44,363 nucleotides of DNA from Burkholderiales bacterium PBB2 (GTDB lineage: Bacteria; Pseudomonadota; Gammaproteobacteria; Burkholderiales; Burkholderiaceae_C). Shown here in pieces: positions 1 to 7,316 of the stretch; positions within the stretch are counted from its first letter, which is position 1, and each line of letters opens with the position of its first letter. The notes under the pieces were generated by a model. The model searched no databases. It was given only the letters and a program-made list of their open reading frames with translations, and was not told the origin of the DNA. The stretch is taken from NCBI GenBank assembly GCA_002255955.1, contig NKIM01000039.1, positions 1-44,363 on the forward strand, read 5' to 3'. A program made the translations under genes and the position numbers.

Positions 1-10
1 TTGAACTGAC

Positions 11-108
11 AAGGGGTGTCGGGTGAGTGCTGAAGCGAAGTAAAGGAGGAGGTCCGCGCGAAGCGCGGGCCGGGGGACATGAGCGGAAGCACTCGCCCGG
101 CACCCCTT
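11..108 (+). ncRNA. Candidate structured RNA: long hairpin with purine-rich internal loop
   Basis: A 21-bp stem is formed by 11-31 and 88-108. A second 9-bp stem is formed by 51-59 and 63-71, closed by a GAA loop. Between them lies a purine-rich internal loop (32-50 on the 5' side, 72-87 on the 3' side, including AAAGGAGGA and GGGGGACATGAG). The only non-Watson-Crick positions (T19/G100, T24/G95, T53/G69) are G-U pairs if the plus strand is transcribed but A-C mismatches on the minus strand. This argues for a plus-strand RNA. I cannot assign it to a named family. It could be a non-coding RNA, a leader, or a dispersed palindromic repeat. Confidence 0.5.
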
Positions 109-396
109 GGCACAAGCCGACCTTCAATGGCAGCAATGTGCCTCAATCCGCCCGCCGGCGATCGGCGCTGGTTGGCGCGACGTCGGCCCCTGCACGGTCT
201 TCCGCAAGCCCCCTGTCGGGCGACTTTCTGTGTCCGCTTCTCACATCCAGCCCGACCTTCATTCTTTCTTGTTCCTCGCCGCGACTGCCCGGTTCAGGAT
301 CCGCGACCAACCAAGGCGGCAAGGCTTCGCAAGAGACTGGTCAACAAAAAGGTCCGCAGACATGCCGCTCGGTTACGCTGGCGTTCCTGCCGCATG
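109..396. other. Non-coding stretch before the TerB-like gene
   Basis: The short open frames here overlap one another in several frames, carry no recognisable domain and are rich in Pro, Arg and Ser, as expected of chance frames in GC-rich DNA. I see no convincing sigma-70 promoter. The ribosome binding site of the next gene lies at 397-403. Confidence 0.5.
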
Positions 397-412
397 AAAG
401 GAGCGCCGCACC

Positions 413-1555
413 GTGACCGCCGATCCGACCGCTTCAACCGATCCAGCCGATCCCGCCGCCCATGACCTTGCACGCTTCTCCGGCGTGACGCGGGTGGTGG
501 CCGAGCCGCTGCGCTTCAAGGCCAAGCTGGCCATCGGCGAGGATGCCTACACCTCGCTGCGCATGGTCAGCCGCGCGCGCGAGGTCTGGGATGTGCTGGG
601 CGCTGCCGGCGCGGGCGCGGCGATTGCGAAATCCAGCCTGGTGGCCTCGACCTTTTTTGCGCCCAGCGGCTTGATGGGCGCCATGGGCATTGGCGCCGCG
701 GCCACCCCGGTCGGCTGGGTTGCGTTTGCGGCCCTGGCCTCGGGCGGCGCCTGCTACGGCATCTACCGCTGGCTGGGCCACAGCAAGGGCAGCCGCGTGA
801 TTGAGATTCCGAAATTTCTCAACACGCCGTTGGACACCTTGGGCCTGGCCCTGTTCGATCTGATCGCGCCGCTGAGCCTGCGTCTGGCCATGGTGGACGG
901 TGCGATCGAAACCGCCGAGCGCGCATTCCTGCGCCAGCATCTGGTCGATGAATGGGGGCTGGACCCACGCTTTGTCGACGCGGCCATCGGCGCCGTGGAA
1001 TCCGAGCTCGCGGGGGCGGATCTGGAGGCGCTGGCCCAGGATCTCTCCGAGCTGCTGCACACCAACCCCGACTGCAATCAGAAGGTGATGGTCGAGGAGC
1101 TGATTGCCTTTCTGGCGCAGATGCTGGAAGCTGCCGGCCCGCTCTCGAACGAAGAAAGCCTGGCTCTGGCCCGGGTCTCGCAGACCCTGCGTGCCGCGCC
1201 CGCCAGCGAGCTGTCCGGGGCCTGGCTCAGCGCCAAGGCCAAGGCCGGCGAAGCGGCCGAGCAGATCAAGCGCGCCACCGTGGACGCCGCCGGCTGGACC
1301 GCCGAGCGCCTGCCCACAGCCGAGCAGCTGCGCGAGGTGGCCGAACAATCCACCCAGCGATTGAAGGTCGGCGCCAACAAAGCCGGCCAGACCGCCGAGC
1401 AACTGGGCCTGGCCGCTGCCGAGGCCGCGGCTCAAGCCACAGCCTGGGCCAGCGAGCGCCTGCCCAGCCAGCAGCAAGTGCTGAACCAGGCCCAGCAAAC
1501 GGGTGAGCAGCTGAAACTCGGCCTGGCCCGCATCAAGGCCAGGCTGAAGCCCTGA
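413..1555 (+). CDS. TerB-like helical protein with C-terminal repeats
   Basis: The GTG start is supported by AAAGGAG at 397-403, nine bases upstream. The 380-residue product has a Gly/Ala-rich hydrophobic stretch (about residues 62-120) that could insert in a membrane. A helical region (about 145-265) with LAMVDGAIETAERAFL resembles TerB/DjlA-type domains. The C-terminal 110 residues hold two diverged copies of a unit of about 30 residues (W-x-A/S-ERLP-x3-Q ... Q-x-LK-x-G) joined by Ala/Gln-rich helix. TerB-type domains occur in tellurite-resistance and envelope-stress proteins, but a role here is not established. It converges on the lytic transglycosylase gene. The domain call is moderate and the function unknown. 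Confidence 0.75.
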   Translation: MTADPTASTDPADPAAHDLARFSGVTRVVAEPLRFKAKLAIGEDAYTSLRMVSRAREVWDVLGAAGAGAAIAKSSLVASTFFAPSGLMGAMGIGAAATPVGWVAFAALASGGACYGIYRWLGHSKGSRVIEIPKFLNTPLDTLGLALFDLIAPLSLRLAMVDGAIETAERAFLRQHLVDEWGLDPRFVDAAIGAVESELAGADLEALAQDLSELLHTNPDCNQKVMVEELIAFLAQMLEAAGPLSNEESLALARVSQTLRAAPASELSGAWLSAKAKAGEAAEQIKRATVDAAGWTAERLPTAEQLREVAEQSTQRLKVGANKAGQTAEQLGLAAAEAAAQATAWASERLPSQQQVLNQAQQTGEQLKLGLARIKARLKP

Positions 1556-1574
1556 AGCCCTGCTCCCCAGCCTC

Positions 1575-1593
1575 AAGGGCGATCAAGGCCCTT
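1575..1593. terminator. Weak stem-loop between convergent genes
   Basis: AAGGGC (1575-1580) pairs with GCCCTT (1588-1593) across a 7-nt loop, between the TerB-like and lytic transglycosylase stop codons. There is only a short T run on the plus side. It may serve as a shared, weak terminator. Confidence 0.3.
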
Positions 1594-2623
1594 TGCGCAA
1601 GAGCGGCAGCTGCGGCGATGCCGGCGTGGCCTGGGCGTCGAAGGGATGAAAACCGCGCCAGCCCAGCTGACCCAGGATGCGCCGGACATAGGCCCGGGTC
1701 TCGGCATAGGGCGGCACGCCTCGGTAGCGCTCCACCGCCCGCTCGCCGGCGTTGTAGCCGGCCAGGGCCAGGGCGACATCGCCCTCGAAGTAGGCCAGCA
1801 ACCAGCGAAGATAGGCCATGCCGCCGCGGATGTTCTGGGTCGGGTCGGTCAGCCGGCTGACCTTGAAACGGCGCGCCGTGTCGGGCATCAGCTGCATCAA
1901 GCCCTGGGCATTCTTGGGCGAGAGCGCGGCCGGGTCGAAATTGGACTCAGTGCCCATCACGGCCAGCACCAAGGCCGGTGAAAGGCGGTACTCGGGCGCC
2001 ACCTGCTGCACGAAATCGACGATGGCAGCGGGCGCCTGAGGCGGCGGCGGCAAGGCGGGCCAGTCCTGCGCGCGCGCCAGGACGGGCGACTTGCCACCCG
2101 GCTTCTGCGCAGCGACCACCGGCTTGTGCGGCGGCACATCGGCCTCGGGCGGGCGCAAGCAGGGCGGCGGCTCGCCCATCGGCGTGCCGCCCATGGCGGC
2201 CAGCATGCGCTCGGCCTGGGCAATGCCCTGCTCGGCCGCGGCGGCAAACAGATGGGCCGCTTCCGCATCGTTGCGGGCGATGCCGCGGTCATGGCTGAGC
2301 ATCCAGGCCAGGCTGTACTGCGATTCCGCATCGCCGTAGCGAGAGGCGCGGCAGTACAGCGCCGCCGCCGCCGCTGGGTCGCGCGGCATGCCGTTGGCGC
2401 CATGCTCCAGCGCTTTGGCCTCCTCGCGCCAGCGCAGCACCTGGGAGGGCACGACCAAGGCCCGATCGGGCGGCGGGCCGCTGGGGCGCGGCAGCTGCTC
2501 CAGCGTCAGCAAAGGCGCGGGGCTTGGCGATGCCGGGACCTGGGCCGAGGCGGCAGGGCTCAGCAGCAGGGCCAGGCAGGCCGAGAGGACGGGGAACAGC
2601 GCGGACAGCTTGACGAGTTTCAC
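1583..2623 (-). CDS. Secreted lytic transglycosylase with SEL1-like repeats
   Basis: This 346-residue protein probably cleaves the MurNAc-GlcNAc bond of peptidoglycan in the periplasm. An N-terminal signal peptide (about 1-27, ending ASA) is followed by two SEL1/TPR-like repeats (about 65-142, with ALYCRASRYGDAESQYSLAWM) and a Pro-rich linker. The C-terminal SLT/goose-lysozyme-type domain (about 198-325) carries the catalytic Glu226 in MGTESNF, then QGLMQLMP and AGYNAGERAV, the hallmarks of family 1 transglycosylases. Cys16 lies in the hydrophobic core, but the preceding residues are a poor lipobox. The fused SEL1 repeats suggest protein partners. The fold is confident; its specific cell-wall process is unknown. 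Confidence 0.88.
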   Translation of the reverse strand: MKLVKLSALFPVLSACLALLLSPAASAQVPASPSPAPLLTLEQLPRPSGPPPDRALVVPSQVLRWREEAKALEHGANGMPRDPAAAAALYCRASRYGDAESQYSLAWMLSHDRGIARNDAEAAHLFAAAAEQGIAQAERMLAAMGGTPMGEPPPCLRPPEADVPPHKPVVAAQKPGGKSPVLARAQDWPALPPPPQAPAAIVDFVQQVAPEYRLSPALVLAVMGTESNFDPAALSPKNAQGLMQLMPDTARRFKVSRLTDPTQNIRGGMAYLRWLLAYFEGDVALALAGYNAGERAVERYRGVPPYAETRAYVRRILGQLGWRGFHPFDAQATPASPQLPLLRKGP

Positions 2624-2756
2624 GGCGCGCAGTGTAGGTGGCGGCCCAGGCTGTCAGGGGCGCCGCCCGAGAGAGAGAAAGGCGGAGCCCCCCAAAAAAC
2701 CCCAGCGCGCCGGCTCCCGGTGCAAAGGCATGGGTTCAACACGGACCGTCAAACAC

Positions 2757-3632
2757 TCACCCACTCATGCGGCCGGGTTCTTCCCAGAGCTCAGCCCGGC
2801 GCAAGGGCGTGGCGGTCGGCAGCAGGGGGTTGTGCAGGTTCAGCACCTGGCGTTCGTGCAGCGCCAGGCGCTTGAACTGGGGGCGCATGTGCTGAGCGAA
2901 CAGCGCTTGCCAGAGACCTTCGCTGACGATGCGATCCAGGCCGCGACTGAGATCCTCGGCCAGCCCCGGCTCACGCGGGCTGACAAAGAAATAGAAGGCT
3001 GTCGGATAGCGCAGCATCAGCCCCGGGGCGATCGCAAGTTGGTAGGGGCCGCCGAAGCGCCTGAGGTCGTCCTCGATTTCCAGCACGGAGCGCGGGAAAA
3101 AATCAGTACGGCCGCGCTGCAACATGGCGAACAGGTTCTCGTAACTGCTGCCGGTGCCCACTTGCAAGCCATTGGCCCGGAGGATTTGCGTGTCGGGCCA
3201 GTCATGCATCTGCCCTGCCACCACGCCGCGCAAGCCATCGAGCTGGCGCACACGGGCGAAGCGCGCTTGATCCTGCTTGCGCACCAGCAGCAAACGCCAG
3301 CCCATCAGGCCGCGATCCAGCGGGATGCGAAGCGGCAGCAAGTCGCGCTCACGCGCCTCGCTGGTCATGCTCCACAGCAGGTTCAAAGACCCCTGCCCGG
3401 CCACCAGCGCCCGGATCGCACGCTCCTGACCCACAGGTTGGGAAACCGCCTGCAGGCTGTAGCTGACACCGCAATGCGCAATCGCCAGCTTCAGCACCTC
3501 AATGCAGTACTGCCGAAACGGATCGTCCGGGCCGCCAAACACCGGGTAGCTGATCTGACGCGGGCTGGCCCGGAGCGGACTCGCACCCAGGGCAGGGGCA
3601 GCCAAGCTCAGCAAAACACGACGGCGGTCCAT
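2757..3632 (-). CDS. Periplasmic substrate-binding-like protein (family 3 type)
   Basis: The product has 291 residues with a short signal-like N terminus (MDRRRVLLSLAAPALGASPLRA) and the pattern of a type 2 periplasmic binding fold. This shape is common among Burkholderiales 'transporter substrate-binding domain' proteins related to amino-acid ABC receptors. The YPTAFYFFVSPREPGLAEDLSRGLDRI stretch matches the usual C-terminal lobe of such proteins. No permease or ATPase gene is adjacent, so it may be an orphan receptor or a sensory rather than a transport protein. The ligand cannot be read from sequence. The fold assignment is moderate. Confidence 0.72.
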   Translation of the reverse strand: MDRRRVLLSLAAPALGASPLRASPRQISYPVFGGPDDPFRQYCIEVLKLAIAHCGVSYSLQAVSQPVGQERAIRALVAGQGSLNLLWSMTSEARERDLLPLRIPLDRGLMGWRLLLVRKQDQARFARVRQLDGLRGVVAGQMHDWPDTQILRANGLQVGTGSSYENLFAMLQRGRTDFFPRSVLEIEDDLRRFGGPYQLAIAPGLMLRYPTAFYFFVSPREPGLAEDLSRGLDRIVSEGLWQALFAQHMRPQFKRLALHERQVLNLHNPLLPTATPLRRAELWEEPGRMSG

Positions 3633-3911
3633 GGGGCAGCGGGGGCGGCAGGCATGAGGGAGGCGGGTGGCAGGCGCTCAAAACCAAGCGATTCCAGCAC
3701 ATTGTGGAGCGAGCCATCCCGGCTGTCACCCCAGGCTCCGGTGACGGGCGTGCCAACCCACAAGCGCAGACAAGCCCGACGTGTCCATCCCGAGTTTCTG
3801 AAGTGTCCGGTAACAAAACCGTTAGGTCGAGTCGCCGTTTCGGCGCAGCCTGCTACTAGACTGCGGGCCAGTTTGGCAAGCCGCCTGGCGCGGCCCTATC
3901 GGGAGTTTGAG
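3633..3911. promoter_or_regulatory. Divergent intergenic region
   Basis: This 279-bp gap separates the divergent binding-protein and DUF6683-type genes and should hold both promoters. I see a short GCCG-TTT-CGGC hairpin near 3833 but no confident -35/-10 pair. Confidence 0.35.
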
Positions 3912-4709
3912 ATGCACACACATCCAGGGACTGAAGCCACCCAGGCAAGACTGACGGCAGGGCGTCGCATGCGCCTGGCACTCGGCGGCTTGCTGCTGTT
4001 GGCCGGCGCGGGCCAATCGGCCTTGGCCTTTGACATTCCGCCGCCCCCGCCGCCGATGTACCAGGGACTGATCTTCCCGCTCTTCCCGGGCTCTTCGGCC
4101 GTGCCCTTCTCGAGCCAATCGGGCAGCAGCGGCGGCAACAGCAGCGCCAGCAAGACCAGCGCAAGCAAGAACAGCAGCGCCAGCCCGGGTGGGGCCGCAA
4201 CACTGGTGGCCGAACCGGCACGGGTGCAAGCCCATGCGCGCGAGCTGGCTGCCATGGTGCCGCCGGCGCAGCGCGAGGCCCTGGCACAGGCCTACGGCCA
4301 AGCCTTTGAGGGCTACCTCCAGCTCGAGCGCAAGCTGGGCCTGCCGGAGAACGATGTGGCCAATGGCCTGGCCGCCTTCATCGCCGGAAACTACATGGCG
4401 CTGAACCAGGTCGAGGTGCCCGACGCCAGCTTTGTGCGCCTGGCCGCCCAGCTGCGCGAAGCCCTGCCGCGCAATCCCGGCTTCAGCGCCATGAGCGGCG
4501 CCGCCAAGCGCAAGCTCTACGAGCAAAGCGCCATGCAAGGCACCTTCATGGCCGTGGCCCGGCTGGCCTTTTTGAAACAGCCCCAGCCGGCGGCCGAGCA
4601 GAACTACCGCGCTGCCGCACGCGCCAGCCTGGAGGCCGCGCTCAAAGTGCCGGCCGAGCAGATCCGCATCGACGCGCAAGGCCTGCACCTCGGCAACGCC
4701 ACGCCCTGA
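3912..4709 (+). CDS. Secreted protein, DUF6683-like
   Basis: The open frame extends far upstream, but the start at 3912 has GGGAG at 3901-3905 with 6-nt spacing and is followed by a signal peptide (about 17-40, ending ALA). The 265-residue product then has a Pro-rich stretch, a Ser/Gly/Lys low-complexity linker (about 64-92), and a helical domain (about 100-265) with AAFIAGNYMALNQ and an Ala-rich character. It resembles the uncharacterised DUF6683 family; this is from memory of the family pattern and is moderate. The function is unknown. It converges on the oleate hydratase gene. Confidence 0.7.
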   Translation: MHTHPGTEATQARLTAGRRMRLALGGLLLLAGAGQSALAFDIPPPPPPMYQGLIFPLFPGSSAVPFSSQSGSSGGNSSASKTSASKNSSASPGGAATLVAEPARVQAHARELAAMVPPAQREALAQAYGQAFEGYLQLERKLGLPENDVANGLAAFIAGNYMALNQVEVPDASFVRLAAQLREALPRNPGFSAMSGAAKRKLYEQSAMQGTFMAVARLAFLKQPQPAAEQNYRAAARASLEAALKVPAEQIRIDAQGLHLGNATP

Positions 4710-4765
4710 GGCCTAGCGCCTCAAGGCTTAGCAGGCGCGCTGGCCGGCCTCGCTGCGCCCGACGC

Positions 4766-6382
4766 TCACTTCAGCGCCTTGACCAGAGCATCCAGCTGCA
4801 CCTTGAGCGAATGGTCGTGGCGCAGGATGGGCGGCACTGGGCGCGGCACATTCAGCAGCTGGTAGACGGCCATCTGCGCGGCGCGCACCGAGTACTCGAC
4901 GGTGAAGACCACATCGTCCGGGATCTCGACGAACTGGCTGACAAAGGCCAGATTGCGCGAGTTCCTGGGCACCGGCAGCGGCCGGTCGCTGAGCGCGCGC
5001 GGCATGAACATGCTGGTGATGTAAGGCATGCGGCAGGGGATGCAGTTGGCTTGAGCCACGGCCTCGAGATCGAAGCGCAGATGGCCGCAGAGCTCGCGCA
5101 GGATCTCTTCGCCCGTGCACTCGGACATGGGCTTGGCCACGAAATCACCGACGCGATCGGGGAACAAGGCATAGCCCCAGAACACCTGCACATCGGCCGG
5201 CTGGTTGGCAAAGTGTGGCTGGTGAGCCAGGACGATGGACATCAGCCAGTTCGAGTCCTTGAAGGTCACCAGGCCGCCGGTGCCCGGCTCATTGCCGCTG
5301 AAGGCACGCATCTTGTCGAAGAAGGCCGTGTCCTTGAGCGTGACGGTGAAGGACTCCCACATGGACTCGGCAATGCTGCTGTTGAAGGCCGCCGGATTGC
5401 CGAACTCGGGCCGGCCCTGGGCCAGCTTTTCCCACAAGGCCCAGCCCTGGCTGTGCTGCTTGTTCAGCTTCGGCGGCGCGCTCTGCATGGAGCCCAGGCT
5501 GGAGGCATCGGTCATGGAGCCGTTCTGGAAAAACACCAGGTCCTGCGGGCCGAGCTCGATGCGCTCGGCCTGGCCGACGCGCTGGCAGCAGATCGCGGTG
5601 ACCTGGAACTGGCCCTCGGTCTCAACATGCTCCAGGTCGGTGACCCGGCAGTCCATCACGAAGTTCACGCCCTGCTCGCGCAGCCAGGCCTGCAGCGGCC
5701 GCACAAAAGAGTCGTACTGGTTGTAGACCGTGCGCTTGACGCCGCCCAGGGTTTCGATGCGCGAGAACTCCATCATGAAGCGGTGCAGATAGCGCTTGAA
5801 CTCGACGGCACTGTGCCAGGGCTGGAAAGCAAAGGTGGTGGCCCACATGAACCAGAACTCGGTCTCGAAGAAGGCCGGCGACAGCCAGTCGGTGATGGTG
5901 CTGATGCCCAGTTCTTCTTCGCTGGCATTGGAGAGCTTGAGCAGTTCCAGGCGGTCGTGCATGGAAAAACCCATGGACTCGACCGGCACCTTGGCGCGCT
6001 GGCGGTTGACCAGGCGGGCTTGCGAATGGGCCTTGTACTTTTCGTTGAAATCCAGGGTTTCGCCGAGCACGCTCTGGCCCGGATGCTCCAGCGAGGGGAT
6101 GGACTTGAACAGGTCCCAGGTGCACTCGTAGTTGTCGGTGGTCAGCATGCGGCCGCCACGCAGCGAGTAGCCGCGCTCGGCATCACCGGCGCCATCCAGG
6201 CTGCCGCCCATCAGGGAGAGGGCTTCCAGGATGTGGATCTGCGCGCCGGGCACGCCGGCATCGCGGATCATGAAGGCGGCAGCGGCCATGGAGCCGATGC
6301 CGCCGCCGAGCAGGTAGGCGCGGAAGGAGGGATCGATGGGGCGGGTCGAATGGGGCGTGGTCATGTCAAAGCTCGCTTTCAT
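4766..6382 (-). CDS. ohyA: Oleate hydratase (FAD-dependent fatty acid hydratase)
   Basis: This enzyme family adds water to the cis-9 double bond of oleic acid to give 10-hydroxystearate, with FAD in a structural role. The N terminus has the dinucleotide motif AYLLGGGIGSMAAAAFMIRD, then MGGSLDG, RGGRML, NYECTWDLFKSIPSLE, FWFMWATTFAFQPWHSA, NQYDSFVRPL, DLVFFQNGS, DSNWLMS, PYITSMFMPRA and VFTVEYSVRAAQMAVYQLLNVPR, all typical of the family. Where streptococcal and staphylococcal enzymes read RGGREME, this one reads RGGRMLT, so the usual Glu is absent. The C terminus is shorter than in those enzymes. The frame is open to 6553; I start at 6382 because the Rossmann motif follows closely, with 6364 as the alternative. 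Neither has a strong ribosome binding site. Confidence 0.93.
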   Translation of the reverse strand: MKASFDMTTPHSTRPIDPSFRAYLLGGGIGSMAAAAFMIRDAGVPGAQIHILEALSLMGGSLDGAGDAERGYSLRGGRMLTTDNYECTWDLFKSIPSLEHPGQSVLGETLDFNEKYKAHSQARLVNRQRAKVPVESMGFSMHDRLELLKLSNASEEELGISTITDWLSPAFFETEFWFMWATTFAFQPWHSAVEFKRYLHRFMMEFSRIETLGGVKRTVYNQYDSFVRPLQAWLREQGVNFVMDCRVTDLEHVETEGQFQVTAICCQRVGQAERIELGPQDLVFFQNGSMTDASSLGSMQSAPPKLNKQHSQGWALWEKLAQGRPEFGNPAAFNSSIAESMWESFTVTLKDTAFFDKMRAFSGNEPGTGGLVTFKDSNWLMSIVLAHQPHFANQPADVQVFWGYALFPDRVGDFVAKPMSECTGEEILRELCGHLRFDLEAVAQANCIPCRMPYITSMFMPRALSDRPLPVPRNSRNLAFVSQFVEIPDDVVFTVEYSVRAAQMAVYQLLNVPRPVPPILRHDHSLKVQLDALVKALK

Positions 6383-6683
6383 GTCAGGGGTGGCAGCAGA
6401 TCCTTCAGGAATCCGCTGAACCTCACCGTTCGCCAGGGAACAGGTGAAGGCATGGGCGTAGCTTGGCGCCGCGCAGGCGGCTGACAAATGATCCGGATCA
6501 ATCGGCCCGGGTCGTGTGGCGGGGCTTTGACTTGGGTCAACCCGCGCGTTCACGGAGCCCGGTTTTCGTCGTGAGCGCTTGGCAGGCTAGGCGGCCGGAG
6601 CTGAAGGACCGGAACGTACTTCCTGTACGTGAGGATGCTGAAGCGAGGGCCAACGACGCATGGCGAGGGCGCAGCAGGAAACC
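6383..6683. promoter_or_regulatory. Gap upstream of oleate hydratase, with a structured element
   Basis: This 301-bp gap lies downstream of the Crp/Fnr gene and upstream of the oleate hydratase gene, both on the minus strand. It should hold the hydratase promoter, but I found no clear -35/-10 pair. Its outer part is dominated by the palindromic element listed separately. Confidence 0.4.
6567..6660. repeat. Palindromic structured element, probable dispersed repeat
   Basis: A perfect ACGTAC/GTACGT hairpin (6614-6619 and 6625-6630, loop TTCCT) lies inside a larger arm. In that arm CGTCG (6567-6571) and TTGGC (6579-6583) can pair with CGACG (6654-6658) and GCCAA (6649-6653). The sequence is unlike either flanking gene. 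The pattern recalls dispersed intergenic repeats of Burkholderiales, but the copy number cannot be judged from one window. No second copy is visible here. Confidence 0.4.
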
Positions 6684-7259
6684 TCAGCTTCGCAGACGCT
6701 TGCGGATGCGGCTCAAGGCCTCGGGCGTCACGCCCAGGTAATGCGCCAGGTCACGCTGCTGCACCCGCTCGGCCAGGGCCGGCTGGCTGCGCAGAAAGGC
6801 CTGGTAGCGCTCGTCGGGGCGCAGGGTCAGCAGCTCGCGTTCGCGCTGCTCCTTGCGCACGATATGCCAGGCCAAGAGCTGACGGATGGCGCGCTGCCAG
6901 GCCGGGTGGCGCTCGGTCAGCGCATGCATGGCGGCAAAGTCCACCTGCTCGATCTGGCAATCCTCCAGGGCCACGGCGGCATAGTCGGTCTTGCCGCCGG
7001 CGACCAACACATTGGGGCAGGCGAAAAAGTCGCCCTCGCCGATGAAGGACTTGATCCATTCCTCGCCCGCCTCATTGCTGTAGCTGAGCTTGACCATGCC
7101 CTGGCGCAGCACATACACAAAAGGCTGCCACTGGCCGATGCTGAACACATCGTCGCCCCGGGCGTAGTGGCCCAGGCGGTAGCCGGGCTCCAGCAAAGCC
7201 CAGTCAGGCAGGGGCGCGCCGGCGGCGCCTTCCAGAAGAAGTCGGGTTTGCTGCATCAA
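6684..7259 (-). CDS. Crp/Fnr family transcriptional regulator
   Basis: The 191-residue product has an N-terminal cyclic-nucleotide-binding-type beta barrel (about 15-115, with GDDVFSIGQWQPFVYVLRQGMVKLSY and GEGDFF). It then has the dimer helix and a C-terminal winged helix-turn-helix ending in QRDLAHYLGVTPEALSRIRKRL. No Cys cluster for an Fnr-type iron-sulfur centre is seen, so it is not an oxygen-sensing Fnr. The effector is unknown. It is slightly shorter than the usual 210-250 residues. It sits between the ChaA-type antiporter (57 bp upstream) and oleate hydratase (downstream) on the same strand, so either could be a target; that is inference. Confidence 0.9.
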   Translation of the reverse strand: MMQQTRLLLEGAAGAPLPDWALLEPGYRLGHYARGDDVFSIGQWQPFVYVLRQGMVKLSYSNEAGEEWIKSFIGEGDFFACPNVLVAGGKTDYAAVALEDCQIEQVDFAAMHALTERHPAWQRAIRQLLAWHIVRKEQRERELLTLRPDERYQAFLRSQPALAERVQQRDLAHYLGVTPEALSRIRKRLRS

Positions 7260-7316
7260 TCAGGGAAAGAACCAACCACACAAATCACTCAGCGAGCGCA
7301 ATCACGCGCCCACCGA

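Noticed and set aside
2388-3911. Long plus-strand open frame continuous with the DUF6683-like gene
   Set aside because: It runs antisense to the lytic transglycosylase and binding-protein genes, is low in complexity and has no start signal. The real start at 3912 has a ribosome binding site and signal peptide.
4811-6484. 557-codon plus-strand frame opposite oleate hydratase
   Set aside because: It is an antisense shadow caused by GC-rich third positions. The minus-strand protein matches a known family along its whole length.
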